Origin: Sinorhizobium arboris LMG 14919
Lineage (GTDB): Bacteria > Pseudomonadota > Alphaproteobacteria > Rhizobiales > Rhizobiaceae
Reading direction: 5' to 3'
NCBI RefSeq assembly: GCF_000427465.1
Contig: NZ_ATYB01000014.1
Coordinates: forward strand, 1,883,570-1,947,569
Length of the DNA: 64,000 nucleotides
Numbering within the stretch: position 1 is the stretch's first letter; each line of letters begins with the position of its first letter. A program made the position numbers and the translations under genes. The notes beneath the pieces are model-generated. The model did no database searches and was not told the DNA's origin. It saw nothing but the letters and a program-made list of their open reading frames with translations. Positions 52,888-62,908 of the stretch are shown here, in pieces.

Positions 52888-54219
52888 ATGAATACCGTCG
52901 TTCCGCGAAAACTGATCGTCATCACCATGGCCGCTGCGCTTATGGCCGGTTGCGCCGGAGTTTCGGCGCAACAGACGGCGCGCAGGACGGGCAATATCGG
53001 CTATGGCCCGAACCCGACCTTGCCGAAACCGCGCCCCACGGTGATCCCGACCGTCAACATCGCCGACGCGAAGGGCTGGGCGCAGGGCGCCGCGCCGAAG
53101 CCGGCAGAGGGATTGAAGGTGAATGCCTTCGCGACCGGCCTCGATCACCCGCGCTGGCTGCACGTGTTGCCGAACGGCGACGTGCTGGTGGCCGAAACCA
53201 ACGCACCGGCAAAGCACGATGAAGGATTCAGCCTCAAGAAGATCTTCATGAAACAGGCAATGAAGCGAGCGGGTGCCGCGACGACCAGCGCCAACCGCAT
53301 CGCGCTCCTGCGCGATACCGACGGCGATGGTATCGCCGACATTCGCAGGACCTTTGCTGAAGGCCTCAATTCGCCTTTCGGAATGACGCTGTCCAGGGGC
53401 ACGCTCTACGTCGCCAATACCGACGCGCTCGTCGCGTTCCGCTACTCCAATGGCCAGACTCGCGTAACCAAACCCGAAAAGATCGTCGACCTGCCGGCGG
53501 GAAGCCTCAATCATCATTGGACGAAGGACGTGATCGCGAGTCCGGACGGACGAAAGCTCTATGTCACCGTGGGTTCCAACAGCAATGTCGGGGAAAACGG
53601 CATGGCCGCCGAAAGATATCGCGCCGCCGTCCTGGAAGTGGACAGGGCAAGCCGCCGCACCCGGGTCTTCGCCTCGGGCCTGCGCAATCCCAATGGTCTC
53701 TCCTGGAACCCGGAAAGCGGCGAACTTTGGGTCGCCGTCAACGAACGCGACGAACTCGGCGACGATCTCGTTCCTGACTACATGACCTCCGTCCGGGACG
53801 GTGCGTTCTATGGCTGGCCCTACAGCTATTTTGGCCAGAATGTCGACGCGCGCGTCAAGCCGCCGCGCCCGGACCTCGTGGCGAAGGCCGTGAAGCCCGA
53901 CTACGCTCTGGGTTCGCACACCGCTTCGCTGGGGCTGGCATTCTCCCAAGGCGCATCGCTCGGGCGTGCCTATGCCAACGGTGCCTTCGTGGGCCAGCAC
54001 GGCTCCTGGAACCGTAGCGTGCATAGCGGCTACAAGGTTATCTTCGTCCCGTTCAGGAACGGCAAGCCGAGCGGTCCGCCGAGAGACGTTCTCGCCGGCT
54101 TTGTCAGCCGGGACGGCAAGGCAATGGGCCGGCCGGTCGGCGTGGCGATCGACAAGCGCGGCGCTCTGCTCGTTGCCGACGATGTCGGCAACGTCATCTG
54201 GCGCGTCAGCCGAAGATAG
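52888..54219 (+). CDS. Sorbosone dehydrogenase-like PQQ-type lipoprotein
   Basis: A 443-residue lipoprotein (ALMAGC lipobox near residue 20) with a six-bladed beta-propeller of the sugar/sorbosone dehydrogenase family. Recognisable parts: [73 protein letters not shown] and [14 protein letters not shown]. The reaction would be periplasmic oxidation of an aldose or related sugar, perhaps with PQQ. The ATG at 52888 is preceded by GGGAGGG. Confidence 0.88.
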   Translation: MNTVVPRKLIVITMAAALMAGCAGVSAQQTARRTGNIGYGPNPTLPKPRPTVIPTVNIADAKGWAQGAAPKPAEGLKVNAFATGLDHPRWLHVLPNGDVLVAETNAPAKHDEGFSLKKIFMKQAMKRAGAATTSANRIALLRDTDGDGIADIRRTFAEGLNSPFGMTLSRGTLYVANTDALVAFRYSNGQTRVTKPEKIVDLPAGSLNHHWTKDVIASPDGRKLYVTVGSNSNVGENGMAAERYRAAVLEVDRASRRTRVFASGLRNPNGLSWNPESGELWVAVNERDELGDDLVPDYMTSVRDGAFYGWPYSYFGQNVDARVKPPRPDLVAKAVKPDYALGSHTASLGLAFSQGASLGRAYANGAFVGQHGSWNRSVHSGYKVIFVPFRNGKPSGPPRDVLAGFVSRDGKAMGRPVGVAIDKRGALLVADDVGNVIWRVSRR

Positions 54220-54397
54220 CTCCGATAGACTCGCTGCTCTGCCATTGCTACTCTCCCCGCTCGGGCGAGGGCAATGCGCTTTTTTCTTGGCGTTCGCGCC
54301 TTGTTTTTCTTGCACGGACCGGAAGCGCGCACCGAATACCGCCCAGACACATTCAACTGACCGGATTGGCTTACGACATCGCCGGGAGATAGACGGC

Positions 54398-56167
54398 ATG
54401 AGGCGGCTGGCAGCGATCATGGACGCAGACGTCGTCGGCTACAGCCGGCTGATGGGGCTGGATGAAGCCGGCACCCACCGGGCGGTCAAGCAGTGCCGTG
54501 ACGCCTTCATTCTGCCCCTGGTCGCGGTCCATGGCGGACGGATCGTCAAGCAGGCGGGTGACGGGACGCTCGCGGAATTCGCAAGCGTTCTCGACGCCGT
54601 CGCCTGCGCGGTTGCGATCCAGCGGACGATGCACGACCACGCGCGAAGCGCGGAAGCGCAACGCCTGGAATTGCGCGTCGGCGTCCATCTCGGTGACATC
54701 GTCGCTGACGATGGCGACATCCATGGCGAAGGCATTGCCGTCGCCGGGCACCTGCAGGAGATGGCGCCGCCCGGCGGCGTCTGCGTGTCGCAGCAGGTCT
54801 ATGATCAGGTCGGCTTGAAAGTGGATTTCCCCTTGATCGACGCCGGCTGCAGAACATTTGCCGGTCTTCCCGCTCCCCTGCGCGCCTGGTGCTGGCAGCC
54901 GGGCACCGTGGCGGGGGAAGCGCCGCCGGCGCCGGCGCAAACCGACCCCCTGCTCGGTAAGAAGCGCCCGTCGATTGCCGTCCTGCCCTTCGTCAATCTT
55001 TCGAGCGTCGACGAACAGGAACATTTCTCCGACGGTTTTACCGAGGAATTGATCGCCACGCTTGCCCGGTGCCGCTGGCTGCGCGTCGTCGCCCGCAACT
55101 CCTCCTTCACTTTCAAAGGGATGGCGGTGGACGTAAGGAGGGTGGCGGCAGACCTGGGTGTCAAATATGTGCTCGAGGGCAGCATACGGCGTTCGGCGAA
55201 CCGCATCCGCATCACGGCGCAGTTGCTGAGCGGCGAAACCGGCATGCTGCTCTGGGCAGAACGCTACGACCGAATGCTGGACGACGTTTTCGTGCTGCAG
55301 GATGAGATCGCGGGACAGATCACCGGCACCATACAGCCGGAACTCGGATTCATCGAATTCGCCGCGCTGCGCGGCCATACCGCAACGGACATGGATGCCT
55401 GGAACATCTATCTCAAGGGGCTGTGGCATTTATACAAGTTCAATCTGGAGGACCTGAGGATCTCCAAAGAGCTCCTGGAGCGCGCGATCGATCTCGAGCC
55501 TGCCTTTGCGCAGGCCCACGCGCGGCTGGCTTATGTCCATATACAGCTCGGCTGGTATGGGCCTCTGGAAGAGCGGGCCGAGCGGATCACCGACGCGACG
55601 GCGCTTGCCGAACGTGCCATCGCGCTCGACGATCGCGAGCCGGCTGCACATCTGGCGCTCGGCCGGGCACGGGCGCTCGGTGGCCAGCCGCAGCGCGGTA
55701 TCGATCACCTGCGCAATGCGCTGAGGCTCGACGCAAGCTTCGCCCAGGGCCACTTCGCCCTCGGGCAGGCGCTTTGCTATGTCGGCCGCCCGGAGGACGG
55801 TATTGCCGCCATCAACGAGGCATTCCGGCTGAGCCCCCGCGATCCGCATCTGTGGACCTTCTACAACATGGTGGCCATCGCCCACTACCAATCGGGTCGC
55901 TTCGCGCAAGCCGCCGAAGCGGCACGCGCCTCCCTGCGCCAGGAGAACGCCACCTTCTGGCCGGCAATGGTGCTGGCGGCCACCCTCGGCGCCGAGGGGC
56001 GGACCGACGAAGCCAGCGCGGCCGTCGCGAGCCTTCTTCGTCGGCGGCCGGACATGACCGCGCAAAAGGCGCGCGCTGAATTCTACTTCGGTAGCGCGCC
56101 GGCTATGCCCGAGGAGTTCATCGACCGCTTCGTAGGCGATCTGCGCCGCGCCGGTCTGCCCGACTGA
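54398..56167 (+). CDS. Adenylate cyclase domain - TolB-like - TPR protein
   Basis: A 589-residue protein. Residues 1-165 are a class III cyclase domain retaining both metal Asp regions (AAIMDADVVGYSRLM, VKQAGDGTLAEF). Residues ~190-310 form a TolB-like module (RPSIAVLPFVNLSSVDEQEH, SDGFTEELIATLARCRWLRV, LGVKYVLEGSIRRS). From ~370 to the end are TPR repeats. The combination is a large rhizobial family. GGGAGA precedes the ATG at 54398. The signal sensed is unknown. Confidence 0.88.
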   Translation: MRRLAAIMDADVVGYSRLMGLDEAGTHRAVKQCRDAFILPLVAVHGGRIVKQAGDGTLAEFASVLDAVACAVAIQRTMHDHARSAEAQRLELRVGVHLGDIVADDGDIHGEGIAVAGHLQEMAPPGGVCVSQQVYDQVGLKVDFPLIDAGCRTFAGLPAPLRAWCWQPGTVAGEAPPAPAQTDPLLGKKRPSIAVLPFVNLSSVDEQEHFSDGFTEELIATLARCRWLRVVARNSSFTFKGMAVDVRRVAADLGVKYVLEGSIRRSANRIRITAQLLSGETGMLLWAERYDRMLDDVFVLQDEIAGQITGTIQPELGFIEFAALRGHTATDMDAWNIYLKGLWHLYKFNLEDLRISKELLERAIDLEPAFAQAHARLAYVHIQLGWYGPLEERAERITDATALAERAIALDDREPAAHLALGRARALGGQPQRGIDHLRNALRLDASFAQGHFALGQALCYVGRPEDGIAAINEAFRLSPRDPHLWTFYNMVAIAHYQSGRFAQAAEAARASLRQENATFWPAMVLAATLGAEGRTDEASAAVASLLRRRPDMTAQKARAEFYFGSAPAMPEEFIDRFVGDLRRAGLPD

Positions 56168-56501
56168 TATCCAGCCGCTGCGGAATGATTTGCCCGCATC
56201 CGCCTGCCGCCTGCCGGCTGCCGGCTGCCGGCTGCTTCGTCGCAGGCGGGGCGAAGGGATAAGCGGCGCCCCCAACTATCCGTCACTCGCGCGACAACTC
56301 TCCATCGGGGAGAGAAACCACCCGGAGCGTGGCGCCGGCAATCCGCTCACCCCGTAAAAATTGCGACGTCCCGTTCTTGTATACATAAATCTTGACGTTG
56401 TACGCAAGATGGGTAACTCATTATACCAGAGCTCGGCACGGAGGCCGGAAATCGGCAAGGAGCGGACGTGCGTCCGGTGGTAATCAAAAGGAGGAGATCA
56501 C
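56168..56501. promoter_or_regulatory. Intergenic region with CTGCCGG repeats and TTGTA repeats
   Basis: Three perfect CTGCCGG heptamers (56211-56231) follow a degenerate one. Nearer the downstream gene, TTGTATACATAA (56376-56387) and TTGTACGCAAGA (56398-56409) form a pair of similar half-palindromic sites. Such TTGTA-type sites are common for GntR-family regulators. Confidence 0.35.
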
Positions 56502-58433
56502 ATGTTGAAACGTTTGGCCTTCGCATCGGCCATGGTGTCTGCAACTCTGCTGTCCAGCGGCGCACTGGCCCGTGTGACCGGCTTTGAGATCAAGGCCTCG
56601 GGACCAGCCTTTGAAGGTAAGGTCTTCGGCAATGCCGGGGTCTATGAACGGATCGATGCGATCGCAACCTTTGCCGTCGACCCGAAGTCGCCGCGTGTTG
56701 CCAATATCGTCGACATCGACAAGGCGCCGGTGAACGCGTCGGGCGAAATCGAATTCAGCACCGAGGTTTCGATCCTGCGGCCCATGAGTGTGGCGCAGCG
56801 TTCGCCCGTTCTCTTCTACGAAGTGCCTAATCGCGGCAAGAACCTCAGCTTCATGCTTCTCAATCGCGCTGCATCTACCGGCGTTCCGTCCGCCGCGACC
56901 GATGCCGGCGACGGGTTTCTCATGAATCGCGGCGATACCGTCGTCTGGAGCGGATGGCAAACAGGTCTTGCCGACGACCTTCTCAACCTCGACCTTCCCA
57001 TTCTCAGCGGTCTCTCAGGCCAGTCGCGGGAGCAGTTCATCTTCGACGAGCCCGGCAGCGTCAGCGCCGCGGCGCTGACCTACCCGGCGCAGGACCTCGA
57101 TCCGTCCAGGGCGACGCTGACGGTACGTGCCAAGGAGGCCGACAAGCCGCAACAGATAGAGGGCTTGAGCTTCAGATATCTGAACGCGACCGAAATCGAA
57201 ATCACCCGGCCCCCCGGCATGGACGCCGGAGCGATCTACGAATTCATCTATCCTGCGAAGGACGCGGTCCCCGCCGGCCTGGCCTTCGTCGCCACGAGCG
57301 ACTTGATCTCCTTCCTCCGAGGCAATGAAGGCCATAACGCGCAAAATCCGCTCGACGGGGTGAAATACACCATCGGCATGGGGATTTCGCAATCCGGACG
57401 CTTCCTCCGCGATCTCATCTATCATGGCTTCAACGCCGACGAAAAAGGCAACAAGGTCTTCGACGGAGCCATTCCGCATATCGCCGGCTCGCGCAAGACA
57501 TTCACCAACTTCCGCTTCGCCCAGCCGGGCCGGTATTCGCGCCAGCACGAGGATCACGACTATCCGGGCGATCAATTCCCATTCACCTATGCGGAGACCT
57601 CCGATCAGCTGAGCGGCAAGAGTGGAAGCATACTGACTGCCTGCTCTTCCACCGAGACCTGCCCGAAGATCATGCACACCGACACGTCGACGGAGTTCTG
57701 GCAGGCTCGCGCCTCGCTTGTAACGACGTCGCCGGATGGAAAGCCGCTGGAGATGCCCGATAATGTGCGGCTTTATTTCGTAGCCGGGGCGCCGCACTTC
57801 AACGGTTGGTCGGCACAGTCGAAAGACGAGGCGGCATGCACCTATCCGACGAATCCGCTGAGCGCCGCACCGGTCATGCGGGCGCTGTACGTCGCGCTGG
57901 CGGACTGGGTTTCCGAGAACAAAGCGCCACCTGCCAGCCGTTATCCCAGCCTGACCGACGGAACGCTCGTGCGCCTCGAAGACCTGAAGCTGCCGAGAAT
58001 CGGCGGCGAAATCGCTCGTCCGGTCTTCAACGAACTCCGGGTGATGGATTATGCCTCGCAGCCGCCGGCACGCGGAAAGGCCTACCCGGTGTACCTGCCG
58101 GCGATCGATGCGGACGGCAATCCGCTCGGAGGTGTCAGCATGCCCTTCGTGAAGGCACCGCTCGGAACCTATACCGGCTGGAACCTCCGCAAGGAGGGCT
58201 TCGGAAAGGGCGAGCTTTGCAGTCTGACGGGCACCTTCATCCCCTTCCCGAAGCAACCCAGCGATACCGACAGCCGCAAGTCCCTCAGCGAGCGCTATCC
58301 CGATGGCAAAGCCTATATCGCTGCGGTCAAGGCCGCTTCGGAAGCGCTCGTCGCCGACGGCTTCATGCTTCCCGAAGATGTCGGCTATGTCCTCGACAGG
58401 GCCCAGGAGGACATAGACGCGATGAATGAATAG
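56502..58433 (+). CDS. Large secreted alpha/beta hydrolase domain protein
   Basis: A 643-residue protein with a signal peptide (MLKRLAFASAMVSATLLSSG ending ALA). The family is the alpha/beta-hydrolase domain (Abhydrolase_10) type: SVLFYEVPNRG-like PVLFYEVPNRGKN, GDTVVWSGWQTGL, then the nucleophile region TIGMGISQSGRFLRDLIYHG, DGAIPHIAGSRKTFTNFRFA and a final catalytic-His-type HFNGW region. Substrate unknown. AAGGAGGAG precedes the ATG. Promoter-proximal TTGTA repeats suggest specific regulation. Confidence 0.85.
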   Translation: MLKRLAFASAMVSATLLSSGALARVTGFEIKASGPAFEGKVFGNAGVYERIDAIATFAVDPKSPRVANIVDIDKAPVNASGEIEFSTEVSILRPMSVAQRSPVLFYEVPNRGKNLSFMLLNRAASTGVPSAATDAGDGFLMNRGDTVVWSGWQTGLADDLLNLDLPILSGLSGQSREQFIFDEPGSVSAAALTYPAQDLDPSRATLTVRAKEADKPQQIEGLSFRYLNATEIEITRPPGMDAGAIYEFIYPAKDAVPAGLAFVATSDLISFLRGNEGHNAQNPLDGVKYTIGMGISQSGRFLRDLIYHGFNADEKGNKVFDGAIPHIAGSRKTFTNFRFAQPGRYSRQHEDHDYPGDQFPFTYAETSDQLSGKSGSILTACSSTETCPKIMHTDTSTEFWQARASLVTTSPDGKPLEMPDNVRLYFVAGAPHFNGWSAQSKDEAACTYPTNPLSAAPVMRALYVALADWVSENKAPPASRYPSLTDGTLVRLEDLKLPRIGGEIARPVFNELRVMDYASQPPARGKAYPVYLPAIDADGNPLGGVSMPFVKAPLGTYTGWNLRKEGFGKGELCSLTGTFIPFPKQPSDTDSRKSLSERYPDGKAYIAAVKAASEALVADGFMLPEDVGYVLDRAQEDIDAMNE

Positions 58434-58467
58434 AGCCCTTCCGAGGGATATCCGTCTGGCCGTCGTT

Positions 58468-58484
58468 CCTGTGCTTGTCACAGG
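58468..58484. repeat. Short palindrome between convergent genes
   Basis: CCTGTG-CTTGT-CACAGG, embedded in TTCCTGTGCTTGTCACAGGG. From memory this motif is frequent between convergent genes of Rhizobiales. It lies between the hydrolase and ftsZ2 stops and may act as a bidirectional terminator. Confidence 0.4.
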
Positions 58485-58511
58485 GATGACGCGCCGCGGG
58501 TCGCCCTGTTC

Positions 58512-59549
58512 CTACTGCAGGGTCCGCGTCGGCACTTCGGCCGCCTGACCGTTCATGGCCTCTGGTGCCGCCGTCTGAGTGCCGCGGTTGCTGTCGAGGC
58601 CGGTCGCGACGACGGACACGCGGAAAGTGCCGTCGAGGCTCCGGTCGAAGATCGCGCCGACGACGATGTCGGCCTCGTCGTAAACTTCCTCGCGGATGCG
58701 GGTCGCCGCCTCGTCTACCTCGAAAAGCGTCATGTCCATGCCGCCGGAAATCGATACGAGCACGCCCTTGGCACCGCGCATCGAGACCTCGTCGAGCAGC
58801 GGGTTGGCGATCGCCGCTTCCGCCGCCATCATTGCGCGGTTCTCGCCGGTCGCTTCGCCCGTGCCCATCATGGCGCGTCCCATGCCCTTCATCACCGTCT
58901 TGACGTCGGCGAAGTCGAGATTCATCAATCCCTCTTTGACGATCAGGTCGGTGATGCAGCTGACGCCGGAATAGAGGACCCGATCGGCAATCATGAACGC
59001 GTCGGCGAAGGTGGTCTTGGCATCGGCGATGCGAAATAGGTTCTGGTTAGGAATGACGATGACCGTGTCGGCACTCTCGCGCAGCCGCTCGATGCCGAGT
59101 TCGGCCGTCTGCATGCGCCGCTGCCCCTCGAAGCTGAAGGGCTTGGTGACGACCGCAACGGTCAGGATGCCAGCCCGCCGAGCCGCTTCCGCGATCACCG
59201 GCGCCGCTCCAGTACCCGTGCCGCCGCCCATGCCTGCCGTGACGAAGCACATATGCGTGCCGCCGAGGTGATCCATGATCTCGTCGATCGATTCCTGCGC
59301 GGCCGCGTTGCCGATATCCGGCACCGAACCGGCGCCGAGGCCCTCGGTGATGGCGGCGCCCAGTTGGATCCGCCGCTCCGCCTTCGAAGTCGCCAGCGCC
59401 TGCGCATCCGTGTTTGCGGCGATGAAATCGACGCCCTGCAGGTTTTCGGCGATCATGTTGTTGATCGCGTTTCCGCCGCCGCCGCCGACGCCGATGACCG
59501 TGATCTTCGGGCGCATCTCGGTAATGATCGGCTTCTTGTATTCCGTCAT
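58512..59549 (-). CDS. ftsZ2: Short cell-division protein FtsZ2
   Basis: A 345-residue tubulin-like GTPase. It has the nucleotide-binding [13 protein letters not shown] and the tubulin signature [21 protein letters not shown], and the T7 loop region ([17 protein letters not shown]). It ends shortly after the core, without the long linker and FtsA/ZipA-binding C-terminal peptide of the main FtsZ. This agrees with the truncated second FtsZ described in Sinorhizobium meliloti. AAGGAGAAG precedes the ATG at 59549. No dcw genes are nearby. Confidence 0.93.
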   Translation of the reverse strand: MTEYKKPIITEMRPKITVIGVGGGGGNAINNMIAENLQGVDFIAANTDAQALATSKAERRIQLGAAITEGLGAGSVPDIGNAAAQESIDEIMDHLGGTHMCFVTAGMGGGTGTGAAPVIAEAARRAGILTVAVVTKPFSFEGQRRMQTAELGIERLRESADTVIVIPNQNLFRIADAKTTFADAFMIADRVLYSGVSCITDLIVKEGLMNLDFADVKTVMKGMGRAMMGTGEATGENRAMMAAEAAIANPLLDEVSMRGAKGVLVSISGGMDMTLFEVDEAATRIREEVYDEADIVVGAIFDRSLDGTFRVSVVATGLDSNRGTQTAAPEAMNGQAAEVPTRTLQ

Positions 59550-59773
59550 GGTTCTTCTCCTTGGGCAGTTCCCCGGCCGCCCGAAAACTCGGAACACGGA
59601 GATCGAATGCGGTGCGGCGCGAATCAGGCTTCGTCATTCTAGGAATTCAAAAAAGCCACGGAGAAGGCAAGAGCGACAAAATCAAGGCAGTCCACAACTA
59701 CCTCCATCGGCACAGGAACAAAGAAATACCGTTGCACGTTCAATCCGGGTTCGCTCAAGGAGGAATGGCTGCC

Positions 59774-59968
59774 ATGGGTATCGAACAAGCCCCGACGGCG
59801 AAGGGCAAGCAATCCGCCACCGGCCTGCGCAAAAGCGCCGCCAAGGAAGAGAAAAAGACAGAAGCACAAAAGGGATCCGACCTTAGGAAAGGCGCCGAGC
59901 GGTTCGACGAACGTTCGAAAAGCTCGGACGGCCGAAGCGCCGCCTCGAAGCAGAAGCCGAAAAAGTAA
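59774..59968 (+). CDS. Small Lys-rich protein
   Basis: A 64-residue, very basic and hydrophilic protein (MGIEQAPTAKGKQSATGLRK ... KQKPKK) of low complexity, probably disordered. AAGGAGG lies 10 bases before the ATG at 59774; an ATG at 59765 is too close to that site. It may bind nucleic acid or be a stress-related protein. Family not recognised. Confidence 0.55.
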   Translation: MGIEQAPTAKGKQSATGLRKSAAKEEKKTEAQKGSDLRKGAERFDERSKSSDGRSAASKQKPKK

Positions 59969-60003
59969 AGAGGTCGTCCTTTCGACCCGCGGCGGGCGCC
60001 GGC

Positions 60004-61716
60004 TTAACCCGCTTCGGATGCGGGTGCGGTGTAACGTCGGCGCACGGCGTCGGCCAGCCTCTGCCGGCTTTCGGCGGGCGAGAGCGAGCGATCCTCTTCT
60101 ATCCCTGCCGCCTCCTCGGCCAATTCCTCGTCGCCGATGCGTTCCTCGAACCACTTCGAGTAATCGCCGCGGCGCAAATGGTGCTCCCAGGTCTTATCGT
60201 CTATCCCTTCGGCGATCTGCAGAAACATCGTCAGATTGTGGGCGCGCAAATTCATCTCATTCTTCGGACCGCGGAAATAGAAGCTTGCATCCTCGCCCAA
60301 CCGGCCCTCGGCATATTTGCGCGTATGCCGCTTGCGGGCTTCTCGGGGTTGTTCGGCCTTGATCCGCCGAACCCGCGCGGGCGGCGTGCGCCGCCAGAAA
60401 AGAACCTCGTCTTCCCCGAAAGGGACATCCAGCCCGTCCGGCAGCGCCTCATCGAAGACGGAGCATAGCGTGGCGATTACGTCGCGCGCCTTCGGACCGA
60501 GCGCTGCGACCGCAGTGATCTCCTTGAGCGCATCCGGCGAGACGGAGTCCGGATGGACGGTGATCATGATCATGCCGGAGCGGTCGTCGGAAAGCGCGAG
60601 AGAGGCACTGTCGCGCGCTGCGGGCATGAGGTGATGGGCCTCGTCGATAATCAGCCAATGCGGCCTGCCCGTCCTGGCACGCAGCGCCGACAGGTCGGGC
60701 ATCAGGCCGGCGAAGAACTCGGGCCGCTCGTTGGGTTCGACGCCCGTTGCGCTGACGACGACGTTGTCGTCCGGATTGGCCAGGAGTTCCAGCACCTCCC
60801 TGCCGGTAGGCGCAACAGAGCCGTTACCCACGGTCACGGCGCCTTCAAGCCCCTCATAATCGCCCTCCGGATCGAATATGCAGAGCTGGAACCGCCGTTC
60901 CCGTAATCGCTCCGCAAGGGCGGTCGCCAGCCTTGACTTGCCGATGCCGGAACTCCCCGCTATCAGCAGCACGTCCCGCGGTCCGATCTCCACCGGTCCT
61001 TCGTCATCCTCACCGATCGGCACCTGATGGCGGGCACTTGCGCACAACGCATAGTCGGACTCCATGATCCGGTGCATCAGTTGCTCGACGCCGGCCCCGC
61101 GCACACCCTCGAGGACCACGTCGGCCGTATCCTTGAGCGCGGGCAAGGCGTTGGCAACCGCGGCTCCGCAGCCGCACGTTCTCAAGAGCGCATGGTCGTT
61201 CTCGGCATCGCCGACTCCCACCACGTTGAGAAAGGAAAGCCCCATCTCCTTCAGGGCAGCCTTCAGCCCAGTCGCCTTGTTCACACCCGTCGGGAGCACC
61301 ATGACGGCCCCTTTGTTGAAGATGATCTCGAGTTCGAGGCCGAGCTCGTTGATCGCTTCGAGCGCGGCTGTTTGGAATGGCTCCCAGGTGGCGACGATGG
61401 AACGGCCCACCGACATCCTGTCGACGCCCTTTTCCTTGAGGCGCTCGATGAAGGCCTCCGGCGGTGAGGGCGCAAGCAGCCGTTCCTCGCCGGTTTCGGG
61501 CGTATAGAGCAGCGCACCGTTCTCGACCACAACCTTGTCGAACACATCGATTTCGGGGAAGACACTTTTGAGATCCGGCAGTTCGCGCCCGGTCACGAGC
61601 AGAAGCTTGCGTCCGGTCTCCTTAAGCCTCTTCAGAGTCTCCAGAGTTTCCGGCCGAACGGCACCATAATCGGCGAGTGTGCCGTCGTAATCCGTCGCAA
61701 GAGCCATGACATACAT
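60004..61716 (-). CDS. HAD phosphatase - P-loop ATPase fusion protein
   Basis: A 570-residue two-domain protein. Residues ~1-230 are a Cof/sucrose-phosphatase-like HAD hydrolase: ATDYDGTLADYG (nucleophile Asp), LLVTGRELPDL, and NVVGVGDAENDHALLRTCGC. Residues ~255-500 are an ATPase with Walker A IAGSSGIGKSRLA and Walker B HWLIIDEAHHLMP, resembling HerA/DUF87-type enzymes. The C-terminal ~80 residues are charged. The ATG at 61716 starts the HAD domain. The biological substrate is unknown; the fusion itself is conspicuous. Confidence 0.85.
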   Translation of the reverse strand: MYVMALATDYDGTLADYGAVRPETLETLKRLKETGRKLLLVTGRELPDLKSVFPEIDVFDKVVVENGALLYTPETGEERLLAPSPPEAFIERLKEKGVDRMSVGRSIVATWEPFQTAALEAINELGLELEIIFNKGAVMVLPTGVNKATGLKAALKEMGLSFLNVVGVGDAENDHALLRTCGCGAAVANALPALKDTADVVLEGVRGAGVEQLMHRIMESDYALCASARHQVPIGEDDEGPVEIGPRDVLLIAGSSGIGKSRLATALAERLRERRFQLCIFDPEGDYEGLEGAVTVGNGSVAPTGREVLELLANPDDNVVVSATGVEPNERPEFFAGLMPDLSALRARTGRPHWLIIDEAHHLMPAARDSASLALSDDRSGMIMITVHPDSVSPDALKEITAVAALGPKARDVIATLCSVFDEALPDGLDVPFGEDEVLFWRRTPPARVRRIKAEQPREARKRHTRKYAEGRLGEDASFYFRGPKNEMNLRAHNLTMFLQIAEGIDDKTWEHHLRRGDYSKWFEERIGDEELAEEAAGIEEDRSLSPAESRQRLADAVRRRYTAPASEAG

Positions 61717-61849
61717 CTGCGCGCCGCCTCCTCTGTTGCCGGCCGCCGGATCCGATCGACCGTTAGCCGCCATTGTCGTGCTGCACGGTGGAACGTGCAA
61801 GGCCAAGGCTGGTTCCGGCCCGCAAGGCCGCCTGTCATGCGAGCTCCGC

Positions 61850-62908
61850 TTAAAGCCGCCAGCCCCCGCTCACGACGAATGGAACGCGGGCGCCCTGGCA
61901 GAGCGCCTGCCTGCTATAGGCTTTGAGCTTCTGCCCGTCCGGGAGCGCGAGCGTAAGCAAAGAGCGCTCGCCCTCGAAGACCGAGGAGACGACCCGCATC
62001 GGAATGCCTTCGCTATTCTGATGGACCTGTTGCGGACGGATGAGCACATCGGAAAGCGCCCCCTCACCTGCATGGCCGCCCGGGCGCCCGCCACCAAGCG
62101 CGGCGCCGAGGAGCGGCCAATCGAGCTCACGCCCCGCTCCCTCCGGCAATCTCAACTGCACGATCGCACCGCGGCCGATCAAGCCCCCGACCACCCGCCC
62201 CTCCGGGCGTGCATAGATTTGCGCCGGCGGCGCCACCTGGAGAAGCTTGCCTTCCGACATCACCGCGACATCGGTGGCAAGCGCCATTGCCTCGGCCTGG
62301 TCGTGCGTCACATAGATCATCGTCGCGCCGGAGCGTTCGTGAAAGATGCGGAAGGTCTCCTCCATCGCCTTTCTCAAGTGCTGATCGAGATTGGCAAGCG
62401 GCTCGTCGAGCAGCACGATGTCCGGCTCCGTCACAAGGCAGCGCGCCAGTGCCACCCGCTGCCGCTGACCGCCGGAAAGCGCGGCCGGCCGCCGGTCGGC
62501 GAAATCCGTAAGCTCGACGAGCGAGAGTGCCTCTGCGACGCGTGAGCGCCATGCCCCGCCGGAGATGCCGCGTAGTTTCAGGGGATAACCGACATTCTCC
62601 GCCACAGTCATATGCGGCCAGAGCGCGTAGGATTGAAACACCATGGCCATGTTGCGTTTTTCCGGCGGCAGCACCCGGGTCGCATCCGAAAGCCTGCGCT
62701 CGCCGAATTCGATCGAGCCGTCCGTCGGCTGCTCGAAGCCGGCGATCATCCGAAGCACCGTTGTCTTGCCGCAGCCCGATGGCCCGAGCAGCGCGAGGAA
62801 TCCCCGCTTGCGCAGCGCCAGAGACACGTCCGAAACCGCCGGCCTCCCGCCGCCGGGCGCCTTGGTACCGAAGTCCTTGGTCAGGTGGTTGAGGATCAGT
62901 TGCGCCAT
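61850..62908 (-). CDS. ABC transporter ATP-binding protein (iron/polyamine/AEP type)
   Basis: A 352-residue ATPase of the PotA/FbpC group: Walker A LLGPSGCGKTTVLRMIAG, MVFQSYALWPHMTVAENVGY, signature LSGGQRQRVALARCL, Walker B VLLDEPLANLD, and a C-terminal TOBE domain (VLIRPQQVHQNSEGIPMRVV). It overlaps the 3' end of the permease gene by 13 bases. The substrate could be Fe(III), thiamine, a polyamine or a phosphonate; the binding-protein gene lies outside the window. Confidence 0.92.
   Translation of the reverse strand: MAQLILNHLTKDFGTKAPGGGRPAVSDVSLALRKRGFLALLGPSGCGKTTVLRMIAGFEQPTDGSIEFGERRLSDATRVLPPEKRNMAMVFQSYALWPHMTVAENVGYPLKLRGISGGAWRSRVAEALSLVELTDFADRRPAALSGGQRQRVALARCLVTEPDIVLLDEPLANLDQHLRKAMEETFRIFHERSGATMIYVTHDQAEAMALATDVAVMSEGKLLQVAPPAQIYARPEGRVVGGLIGRGAIVQLRLPEGAGRELDWPLLGAALGGGRPGGHAGEGALSDVLIRPQQVHQNSEGIPMRVVSSVFEGERSLLTLALPDGQKLKAYSRQALCQGARVPFVVSGGWRL

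Noticed and set aside
50707..54420. Long frames opposite the TRAP binding protein and the sorbosone-dehydrogenase-like gene
   Set aside because: Low-complexity products without family features; the opposite strands encode clear proteins.
57015..58481. Minus-strand frame opposite the alpha/beta hydrolase
   Set aside because: Arg/Gly/Val-rich shadow of a gene with a good signal peptide and catalytic motifs.
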